Source: Actinomycetota bacterium (lineage in GTDB: Bacteria > Actinomycetota > Actinomycetes > Streptosporangiales > Streptosporangiaceae). From it: 6,897 bases of DNA. The notes under the pieces are model-generated. The model worked only from the letters and a program-made list of their open reading frames with translations, was not told the origin of the DNA and made no database searches. Of the stretch, positions 1 to 4,993 are shown one piece after another (positions within the stretch are counted from its first letter, which is position 1; the number at the start of each line of letters is the position of its first letter). Location: the NCBI GenBank assembly GCA_003541285.1, contig DPMS01000624.1:3884-10780 (forward strand), written 5' to 3'. The position numbers and the translations under genes are program-made.

Positions 1-677
1 GCGCAGATCCCCGCGCGGCCGCCACCACGCTCAGCCAGCGCGGGCTGCTGCCCCGGCTGGCCGGGTGGCATATCGTGTTCTCCGGCCTCGCTGACACGGC
101 CGGGCGCCAGCCCGCCCTGCCACTGCCACAGCGGACGGAACTGAGCCGGTACTGGCTGGCCATCTGCCACGCGGCCGGGGCGGCCTCCTGCACCGTGGAC
201 GCGCTCACGCGGCCGGACCCGAAGTCACGCAGCACGACACCCGTCCCCATCGTCGGTGTACCTCGGGTGACATCGGTCCGCGGCCCACGCGGCCAGACCC
301 GCACGAGCGTGCCCGCCGACGAGTTCTTCGCCTTCAACAGCGCCCGGCTGCTGCCCGGCACCAACCGCATCCTCGGTCCGGTGGCCGCGCAGGCCCGCAC
401 CGGCCACCTGACCGTGTCCATCACCGGCTACGCCTCACCCGACGGTGGGACCGACACCTACAACCTCGCACTGTCCGCGGCACGCGCGCGCGCGGTCCAG
501 GCACGCCTCATCGCACTCGGAACCCCGGCACACCAGATCGTCCGGGTCACCGGGCTGGGCACGGCGGGCAAGCCCCGCTCTGCCTGCTACCGCCAGGGCC
601 GCCTCGACGAAGCCATCTGCGCCCGGCTGCGCCGGGTCGTGATCGTGCTCAGCCCATCCCCGGCGGCCACCTCCTGA
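1..677 (+). CDS. OmpA-like C-terminal domain protein, 5' end outside window
   Basis: The reading frame (first full codon at base 3) is open from the window edge to TGA at 675-677, so the N-terminus is missing. An internal GTG at 75 is possible but is not needed as a start. The last ~120 residues (about nt 312-674) form an OmpA_C-like domain. It has the pattern FFAFNSARLLPGTNRIL, then a GYASPDGG turn, then YNLALSAARARAV. In this family the Asp of the turn and the Arg of the LSxxRA helix bind the diaminopimelate peptide of peptidoglycan. The stretch before it, with GLADTAGRQPALPL and a Cys pair around nt 165-191, looks like the end of a separate globular domain; its family is not clear. The product is presumably exported or membrane-anchored, tethering something to the wall, but any signal or anchor lies upstream. 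It leads an apparent operon with the next two genes, the first starting 25 bases after its stop. The domain call is firm; the overall role is inferred. Confidence 0.82.
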   Translation, partial: ADPRAAATTLSQRGLLPRLAGWHIVFSGLADTAGRQPALPLPQRTELSRYWLAICHAAGAASCTVDALTRPDPKSRSTTPVPIVGVPRVTSVRGPRGQTRTSVPADEFFAFNSARLLPGTNRILGPVAAQARTGHLTVSITGYASPDGGTDTYNLALSAARARAVQARLIALGTPAHQIVRVTGLGTAGKPRSACYRQGRLDEAICARLRRVVIVLSPSPAATS

Positions 678-690
678 CCGCCCAGCCCCC

Positions 691-697
691 GAAGGAG
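691..697 (+). promoter_or_regulatory. Shine-Dalgarno site GAAGGAG deciding the start of the next gene
   Basis: GAAGGAG ends 5 bases before GTG 703. The in-frame GTG at 697 overlaps the ribosome site itself and cannot use it. The start is therefore placed at 703, six bases inside the longest open frame. Confidence 0.75.
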
Positions 698-702
698 TGA
701 CA

Positions 703-1620
703 GTGAGTATCGAAGAAAACGGGAGCCAGCCGGGTCAGGCCCGGAACCTCCCCACGAAGTCCGCGACCGCAACCCCCTGGACCGCGACACCGGGGACCGC
801 CCAGACCGCCGGGCCGCAACTGGCAGAGCGGGACGCCGTGGCACCGGCCCCGGCCCACACCGGGCAGCAGGACCTGGCCGAGGAGGCCCGCCGCGGCCGC
901 TGGCAGTGGCAGCACCAGGCCAAGATCGTCGCCGCCGAGTACTGGCTCAAGATCCGGGTCCCCCACCCGGACGGCGGCGAGGCCACGGTGGCACAGATCC
1001 TGCAGCATGAGGCAGAGCAACGGGACCAGATCGATGACGAGACGGGCAAGGGCTCGCGCAAGCATCACCGCCTGGCGCGGTGGATGCGGCGGATTCCAAA
1101 GTTCGTCCTGTTCTTCGATTTCTGCCTGCTCCTGTACTTCTTCGGCGGGGTCACCGACGTGGACTGGGCCAGCCCACTGTCCGCGAACCTGGCCTTCGCC
1201 ACCGCCCTGGACGCCATGGTGACGGTGCTGTCGTACGGGTTCCTGGCCTTCACCGGGCACCGGATGCGCAGCCACAAGAACCACGCCGGCACGGTGCACC
1301 TCGATGAACTGGACGGGCTCACCAAGGCGGCGTTCGGGACCGCCCTGGCCGTCATCGGTGTCCTCGCGGCGCTGATGTTCATCCGGATGCACACCGAGGT
1401 CGTGTATGCCCTCGGCCCGCGGGCAGGGGTGACCGCCCTGGTGATCCCGCTGGCCGTGGCGGTGGTGAGTGCCGTGGCGAACTACCTCGTCGTCGCCATC
1501 CACGCGCTCGATGGTTCCGATCAGGTGGCCCGGCTGGACAAGCTCTCGCGAGCTGCCCGCCGGCCGGCCGGCAAAGCGCATCGCTTGCGCGAGCAGGCCG
1601 CACAGCAGGCGAACCGGTGA
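703..1620 (+). CDS. Four-helix membrane protein of unknown function
   Basis: 305 residues from GTG 703. I do not recognise a named family. Residues 1-130 are hydrophilic: first a Pro/Thr/Ala/Gln-rich, probably disordered stretch (1-58), then a charged part (59-130) with Trp-Gln repeats and many acidic and basic residues that could be helical. Four hydrophobic segments follow at about 133-150, 161-187, 207-228 and 241-267, and a basic, Arg/Lys/Gln-rich tail closes the protein (275-305). There is no signal peptide, so the N-terminal region is probably cytoplasmic and both ends face inside. The gene sits 25 bases after an OmpA-domain gene and 6 bases before a secreted serine hydrolase, which suggests a shared cell-envelope task. 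It could be a scaffold or a partner of the OmpA-like protein. No catalytic or transport motif was found. Confidence 0.8.
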   Translation: MSIEENGSQPGQARNLPTKSATATPWTATPGTAQTAGPQLAERDAVAPAPAHTGQQDLAEEARRGRWQWQHQAKIVAAEYWLKIRVPHPDGGEATVAQILQHEAEQRDQIDDETGKGSRKHHRLARWMRRIPKFVLFFDFCLLLYFFGGVTDVDWASPLSANLAFATALDAMVTVLSYGFLAFTGHRMRSHKNHAGTVHLDELDGLTKAAFGTALAVIGVLAALMFIRMHTEVVYALGPRAGVTALVIPLAVAVVSAVANYLVVAIHALDGSDQVARLDKLSRAARRPAGKAHRLREQAAQQANR

Positions 1621-1626
1621 CCGGCC

Positions 1627-2610
1627 TTGAGCATACTGGTGACCCGCCGGGCGGCACACTGTCTTGCTGCCCGGCTTGGGGACGGCTCTGTGGCCGTGTG
1701 CCTGGCAGTGCTTGTCCTCGCCGCCGCGCCGTCCGCGCGGGCGTCGGGCCGGATGACCGGCCCCGATCAGGGTGCTGTCGCCCCGCAGTCGCCCTTGCCT
1801 GCTCCGGGCCAGCGGGCAGGGCCACCCCACCGGGCACTCACGGGAGCGTGCCCGGCGATCGCCAGCGGCTTCTCCTGCCTCATGCGCTGGCGGATCCGCG
1901 CAGCGCAGCGGTACCTGGCCGGGCAGCCGGGCCGGATCGGCCTGGTGCTGCACGACCGGGTAACCGGTGCGACCTGGCGTAACGCGAACGCCAGGGCGGA
2001 CTTCCCGGCCGCGTCCACCATCAAGCTGGCAATGGTGACCGACCTGCTGCGGCGAGCCCGCGCGGGCCGGATCGCGCTCACTCCCAGCGACTGGACGCTG
2101 ATCTACCAAGCCCTCCATGAGAGTTCTGACGCTGCCGCCGACCAGCTATGGTCCGCCTTCGAGAACGGGCGCTTCCTGCGCCGCATCGCACGCTTCGGCA
2201 TGACCAGCGGCTCGTTCTCCGCGAGCCCGCCCTACTGGGGCTATATGTACTGCTCGCCCGAGGATCTCGACAACCTGATGAATTACGTACTCACCGGACT
2301 TCCGTACGGCGACCGTAGCTACCTCATCCGCCAGCTCCGTCACGTCGCCCGGATCCAGCAGTGGGGAGTCTGGGGCGCCGGGCAGGCACGCCGCCCGGGG
2401 AACAAGAACGGCTGGGAAGACGACAACGGCATCTGGGTCACCAACACAGTAGGGTTCGCAGGGCCCGGTGCCCGGTACACACTGGCGATCATGGACGAGG
2501 TGAGTGCGCACACCGGATTCCGCGTGGGCACGAACACGCTGACACAGATATCGGCCCTGCTCTTTCGGGGCGGTCACGTCCCCTGGCCGGCAGCCGAAGC
2601 CACTCCCTGA
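1627..2610 (+). CDS. Secreted class A beta-lactamase-like serine hydrolase
   Basis: 327 residues from TTG 1627; GTG 1639 is an equally plausible start. Neither has a clear Shine-Dalgarno, so translation may be coupled to the gene ending 6 bases upstream. Residues 1-39 look like a signal peptide (RR near the start, hydrophobic VAVCLAVLVLAAA, cleavage near ARA-SG). A Pro-rich linker runs to about 85, then a PF13354-type beta-lactamase fold. Motifs in order: S130-T-I-K133 (nucleophile motif SxxK), S167-D168-A169 where class A enzymes have SDN, and K260-N261-G262 on the beta3 strand where they have KTG. The omega-loop ExxLN motif carrying Glu166 is not visible between 170 and 215. Without that Glu, hydrolysis of a beta-lactam acyl-enzyme would be poor. 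A wall-related peptidase, esterase or penicillin-binding role is likelier than resistance. The fold and secretion are well supported; the substrate is unknown. Confidence 0.85.
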   Translation: MSILVTRRAAHCLAARLGDGSVAVCLAVLVLAAAPSARASGRMTGPDQGAVAPQSPLPAPGQRAGPPHRALTGACPAIASGFSCLMRWRIRAAQRYLAGQPGRIGLVLHDRVTGATWRNANARADFPAASTIKLAMVTDLLRRARAGRIALTPSDWTLIYQALHESSDAAADQLWSAFENGRFLRRIARFGMTSGSFSASPPYWGYMYCSPEDLDNLMNYVLTGLPYGDRSYLIRQLRHVARIQQWGVWGAGQARRPGNKNGWEDDNGIWVTNTVGFAGPGARYTLAIMDEVSAHTGFRVGTNTLTQISALLFRGGHVPWPAAEATP

Positions 2611-2615
2611 CCGTG

Positions 2616-2677
2616 CCGGGCACTCACGCGCAAGAGGTCACAGCGGTGCCCGGGACGGAAACGGATCGGCGTCCCGG
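2616..2677 (+). terminator. Two overlapping, mutually exclusive hairpins after the serine hydrolase
   Basis: CCGGGCAC (2616-2623) pairs perfectly with GTGCCCGG (2646-2653) around a 21-base loop. Bases 2650-2657 (CCGGGACG) pair with 2670-2677 (CGTCCCGG) around a 12-base loop. The two share bases 2650-2653 and cannot both form. They begin 6 and 40 bases after the stop at 2610. There is no U-tract, as is common in high-GC actinomycetes. Termination or 3'-end stabilisation is the simplest reading. The rest of 2611-2815 holds no gene that I can support; TAGAGT at 2747-2752 is a weak -10 candidate for the acetyltransferase. Confidence 0.4.
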
Positions 2678-2800
2678 CCCCGGAAGTGGCCAGCGTGAAC
2701 GGCTGATCGGGTGCCATGCGCCACAGGCTGAATCAGGAAGGCCTTTTAGAGTTGGCTTCGATGACTGCCCGGCTCCGGGTGTGAGCGGCAGGAGAGTGCC

Positions 2801-2809
2801 GGAGGTGAG
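2801..2809 (+). promoter_or_regulatory. Strong Shine-Dalgarno GGAGGTGAG for the acetyltransferase
   Basis: GGAGGTGAG lies 6 bases before GTG 2816. It is nearly complementary to the full anti-Shine-Dalgarno and fixes the start. It is the strongest ribosome site seen in the window. Confidence 0.8.
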
Positions 2810-2815
2810 CGCTTC

Positions 2816-3319
2816 GTGGCCAGCGCGTCGACCACGTTCCGGGTGGAGGTGCTAACCGAGGATGATTGGCTCAGGTTGCGGGGCATCAGGCTGTCCGCAC
2901 TGAAAGAAAACCCCCAGGAGTTCTTGTCGAGCTTCGAGGTCGAGGACACCTATGCCGAAAGGAAATGGAGATCAGAATTCGCCCGCGGTGAGTGGGTTGT
3001 CATCATTGCCGGCGACGAGGTTGTCGGGGTACTTGGGGCAACCCGGGAATCGGTCATGCCATCGTATGAATGCTATTTGGAGTACCTGTGGGTCTCCCCT
3101 GGCTTCCGCGAGTCCGGAGCCGCCTCCCTGCTGCTCAAGACTGTTCTTGACCGTCTCCGGGATTCGGGGGTGATCACCGTGTGGCTGTGGATCCTCGACG
3201 GCAACGACCCGGCCATGCGCCTCTACGAGAAGTTCGGCTTCCGGAGCACGAACGAGCGGCAGCCGCTGGCGGCCGACCCGGCACGCAGTGAGGAGCGCAT
3301 GCGGCTGAGCCTGCGCTGA
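2816..3319 (+). CDS. GNAT-family N-acetyltransferase
   Basis: 167 residues from GTG 2816, a normal length for a single-domain GNAT enzyme that moves an acetyl group from acetyl-CoA to an amine. The start is set by a strong ribosome site. Residues 8-30 match the N-terminal beta1-alpha1 pattern (VEVLTEDDWLRLRGIRLSAL). About 59-77 form the beta2-beta3 hairpin (WVVIIAGDEVVGVLGA). Motif A spans 87-115, with LEYLWVSP then the pyrophosphate loop R98-E-S-G101-A-A, fitting R/QxxGxG/A. Motif B follows as N130-D-P-A-M-R-L-Y137-EKFGF, with the usual Asn and Tyr. The substrate (small molecule, peptide or protein N-terminus) cannot be read from sequence. The first half uses AGG, AGA, TTG, TTA-like and A/T-ending codons more than its neighbours, hinting at a separate history. 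It appears to be its own transcription unit, between non-coding DNA and a terminator-like hairpin. Confidence 0.9.
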   Translation: MASASTTFRVEVLTEDDWLRLRGIRLSALKENPQEFLSSFEVEDTYAERKWRSEFARGEWVVIIAGDEVVGVLGATRESVMPSYECYLEYLWVSPGFRESGAASLLLKTVLDRLRDSGVITVWLWILDGNDPAMRLYEKFGFRSTNERQPLAADPARSEERMRLSLR

Positions 3320-3328
3320 ACACCGGCA

Positions 3329-3362
3329 GGCACCCGCTGGCCGATCAGACCCGGTGGGTGCC
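3329..3362 (+). terminator. Hairpin terminator candidate after the acetyltransferase
   Basis: GGCACCCGCTGG (3329-3340) pairs with CCGGTGGGTGCC (3351-3362): 12 pairs including two G-U, with a 10-base loop. It starts 10 bases after the stop at 3319. There is no U-tract, which is usual for this GC content. It covers GTG 3354, the longest possible start of the next gene, arguing for a later start there. Confidence 0.6.
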
Positions 3363-3419
3363 ACTGTGACAGTTTGGCGGGCCCCGTCTGCCTGCGGCCG
3401 GGGTGGCATGATCGGACAG

Positions 3420-4226
3420 ATGACAGACCCCGGACCCCCTGACCCGGCCGGGCAGCCGGATCAGCCTGGCCGGCCCGAGCCGCGGTTGCGCCGCACCGCA
3501 GATCCGTGGCAGGCGTGGATCCGCCGGGCCGAGCACATGGCGGTGCTCCATCCCCAGGGCATCCCGCTTCCGGCCTGGATGCGCAGGACCCGGGGTGAGC
3601 GGCGGTGGCCGGTGACGCTGAGCGTGATCACGGCCATCGTCCTGCAGGTCCTGCTTCCGCCGCACCTGACCAAGCCGCTGCCCCCCGCCCTCGTGCCGGC
3701 GCTGGAGGGAGGGCTGCTGATCGGCCTGAGCATCGCCAACCCGGTGCGGATCGAGCGGCGCGGGAAAGCCGTGCGGGCGGCAAGCATCGTGCTGATCCTG
3801 GTCATCACCGTCGCCAACGCGGCCTCTGCCATCCTGCTCATCAGGGCGATCGTGAAAGGGGAGGCCGGGAACAATGCTGGGCCGCTGCTCGCCACCGGGG
3901 CTAACGTGTGGGCGACCAACGTCATCGCATTCGCGCTGTGGTACTGGGAGTTCGACCGCGGCGGCCCGGTGCACCGGGCACTGGCCACCGCCCAGCACCC
4001 GGACCTGATGTTCCCGCAGATGGCAGCACCCGAACTGGCGGCACCGGAGTGGGAACCACGGTTCGTGGACTATCTCTACCTGTCGTTCACCAACGCGACC
4101 GCGTTCAGCCCGACCGATGTGATGCCGATGGCCAGGTGGGCCAAGCTCACCATGCTCGTCCAGTCCGCGGTGTCGCTAGCCGTCGGCGTGCTGGTGATCG
4201 CCCGGGCGGTCAACATCCTTCACTGA
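3420..4226 (+). CDS. Multi-pass membrane protein, DUF1345-like or degenerate channel-like
   Basis: 268 residues from ATG 3420. GTG 3354 and ATG 3408 are in frame upstream, but 3354 lies in a hairpin and the added residues look non-coding. No good ribosome site precedes 3420. CATGAT at 3407-3412 ends 7 bases before it, so a leaderless mRNA is possible. The N-terminus is Pro-rich (1-28), followed by a basic cytoplasmic segment. Hydrophobic segments lie near 64-80, 91-107, 119-143, 160-176 and 242-265. Residues 216-240 (FVDYLYLSFTNATAFSPTD, then VMP) sit before the last helix just as the pore helix and filter do in two-helix K+ channels. However, AFSPTD replaces the GYGD filter, so selective K+ conduction is not predicted. 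The same stretch also recalls the C-terminus of DUF1345 membrane proteins. Function is unknown. Its last 7 bases overlap the convergent regulator gene. Confidence 0.78.
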   Translation: MTDPGPPDPAGQPDQPGRPEPRLRRTADPWQAWIRRAEHMAVLHPQGIPLPAWMRRTRGERRWPVTLSVITAIVLQVLLPPHLTKPLPPALVPALEGGLLIGLSIANPVRIERRGKAVRAASIVLILVITVANAASAILLIRAIVKGEAGNNAGPLLATGANVWATNVIAFALWYWEFDRGGPVHRALATAQHPDLMFPQMAAPELAAPEWEPRFVDYLYLSFTNATAFSPTDVMPMARWAKLTMLVQSAVSLAVGVLVIARAVNILH

Positions 4227-4894
4227 TTCCCCGCGAGCGTCGGGACAGCCGCGTCCCGGCCGGCGCTGGCGGACAGCGCTGCGGCCAGGGCCGACCCGCC
4301 GGTGACGGTGAGCTGCCCGCCTGCGACGGCAGCGGTCACGCTGATCCGTTCATTGACCAGGTTCACCGCGGTTTCGGTGCTGAGGGTCAGCACGGCACCG
4401 GGCTCGGCCGGCTGGTCGTAGGCGGGCGCGGGCCCGCCGGCGTCAAGGCGCAGGTAGCAGCGCGCGCCATCCACCCGCAACTCCACCACGCCACCGTGAC
4501 CGCGGGCCGCCTGCTCCAGCAGGCGGGCGAGCGGGATGGCCAGCCAGTGAATGCGCAGTGCGTCGGTCGGTTCCTTGCCGTCCAGCAGATCGCTGCCCCA
4601 GCTCGCCAGCGCGCCGAGAACCGGCAGCAGGTCACGCCCGCGCGGGGTCAGCTGGTAGACCCACGCGGGCGTGGGCGGGGCGACCCGGCGGCGTTCGACG
4701 AGCCCGTCTGCTTCCATCTCCTTGAGCCGGGCGGCCAGCACATCGGTGCTGACCCCAGGCAGGTCGGCGTGCAGTTCGGTATAACGGCGCGGGCCCGGCA
4801 GGAGCTCACGGATGATCAGCAGCGTCCAGCGTTCACCAAGGACGTCGAGTGAGCGGGCGATGGCGCAGTAGTGCGCGTAGCTACGGCGCGGCAT
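4220..4894 (-). CDS. HxlR-family winged-helix regulator with C-terminal SCP2-like domain
   Basis: 224 residues from ATG at 4894. Residues 8-95 are an HxlR/MarR-like winged helix: HYCAIARSLDVLGERWTLLIIREL, then a recognition-helix region near 42-60 (LPGVSTDVLAARLKEME) and a wing near 62-83. Cys10 sits where redox-sensing HxlR proteins such as YodB carry their reactive Cys. HxlR proteins are usually 100-150 residues. Here residues ~110-212 add a domain with the SCP2/sterol-carrier pattern (VVELRVDGARCYLRLDAGG, later AVLTLSTETAVNLVNE and GGQLTVTGG). This hydrophobic-ligand fold is seen on a subset of actinobacterial HxlR regulators. It probably binds a small lipophilic effector. The frame is open up to 5251, but codons above 4894 would run antisense into alaA and do not resemble the family. 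The gene is divergent from alaA over shared half-sites, so it likely represses itself and controls alaA. Its stop overlaps the membrane-protein gene by 7 bases. Confidence 0.9.
   Translation of the reverse strand: MPRRSYAHYCAIARSLDVLGERWTLLIIRELLPGPRRYTELHADLPGVSTDVLAARLKEMEADGLVERRRVAPPTPAWVYQLTPRGRDLLPVLGALASWGSDLLDGKEPTDALRIHWLAIPLARLLEQAARGHGGVVELRVDGARCYLRLDAGGPAPAYDQPAEPGAVLTLSTETAVNLVNERISVTAAVAGGQLTVTGGSALAAALSASAGRDAAVPTLAGNQ
4241..4258 (+). terminator. Short hairpin inside the regulator's 3' end, possible terminator
   Basis: CGGGAC (4241-4246) and GTCCCG (4253-4258) form a 6-bp stem with a 6-base loop, 14 bases after the membrane-protein stop. It lies within the coding sequence of the opposite-strand regulator because the two genes overlap tail to tail. 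Stem length is modest and could be chance in GC-rich DNA. Confidence 0.3.
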
Positions 4895-4900
4895 GCACCA

Positions 4901-4928
4901 AGGATAGGCCATTAGTTGGAAGTTCCAA
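4901..4928 (-). promoter_or_regulatory. Promoter of the HxlR gene, predicted leaderless
   Basis: Read on the - strand, TTGGAA (4928-4923) is followed after 16 bases by TATCCT (4906-4901), fitting an actinobacterial TTGnnn / TAnnnT promoter. Six bases then separate TATCCT from ATG 4894. Transcription is thus expected at or next to the A of the start codon, giving a leaderless mRNA. This agrees with the absence of a Shine-Dalgarno there. The -35 box is itself an operator half-site. Confidence 0.6.
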
Positions 4929-4943
4929 GCAAAGACTTGGAAC
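4916..4943. promoter_or_regulatory. Three-half-site operator in the HxlR/alaA divergent region
   Basis: Half-sites are TTGGAA (4916-4921), TTCCAA (4923-4928) and TTGGAA (4937-4942). The first two form a 13-bp palindrome with a one-base centre. The last two extend to GTTCCAAG (4922-4929), six bases, then CTTGGAAC (4936-4943), a perfect 8-bp inverted repeat. Dyad sites of this kind are typical for dimeric winged-helix regulators. Binding would cover the regulator's -35 box and the -35 region of alaA. That the neighbouring HxlR protein binds here is inferred from position. Confidence 0.72.
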
Positions 4944-4950
4944 AACAAAG

Positions 4951-4956
4951 TAGACT
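4951..4956 (+). promoter_or_regulatory. Candidate -10 box for alaA
   Basis: TAGACT fits TAnnnT and lies 37 bases before ATG 4994, leaving room for a leader with a ribosome site. No good -35 match lies 16-18 bases upstream. That zone falls inside the operator, so the promoter may be weak or activator-dependent. Confidence 0.4.
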
Positions 4957-4981
4957 GCCGCAAGGTGGCGGCACCGAGCGC

Positions 4982-4987
4982 GAAGGG
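4982..4987 (+). promoter_or_regulatory. Ribosome binding site deciding the alaA start
   Basis: GAAGGG ends 6 bases before ATG 4994. The longer open frame from TTG 4916 would place the start within the operator and upstream of the -10 candidate. ATG 4994 is preferred and matches the N-terminus of AlaA proteins. Confidence 0.7.
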
Positions 4988-4993
4988 CGTCAG

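Noticed and set aside
697..702. GTG 697 as the start of the four-helix membrane protein
   Set aside because: It overlaps the GAAGGAG ribosome site, which is correctly spaced only for GTG 703.
1550..1575. CCGGCCGG-rich stretch, similar to the core of the repeat at 6217-6228
   Set aside because: It lies inside a coding sequence, is short, and CCGGCCGG runs are expected by chance at this GC content. It is not evidence for a dispersed repeat family from this window alone.
649..2118. Long open frame of 489 codons on the - strand
   Set aside because: It lies antisense to two well-supported + strand genes with membrane helices, a signal peptide and catalytic motifs. Its translation is Arg/Gly/Pro/His-rich with no domain pattern, as expected for a shadow frame in GC-rich DNA.
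1627..2610. Annotation as an antibiotic-resistance beta-lactamase
   Set aside because: Only the SxxK motif is intact. SDN and KTG are altered and no Glu166 is visible, so resistance cannot be claimed from sequence.
3908..4852. Open frame of 314 codons on the + strand
   Set aside because: It overlaps the 3' half of the membrane-protein gene in another frame and is antisense to the HxlR gene. The composition is low-complexity GRP-rich and no start signal is present.
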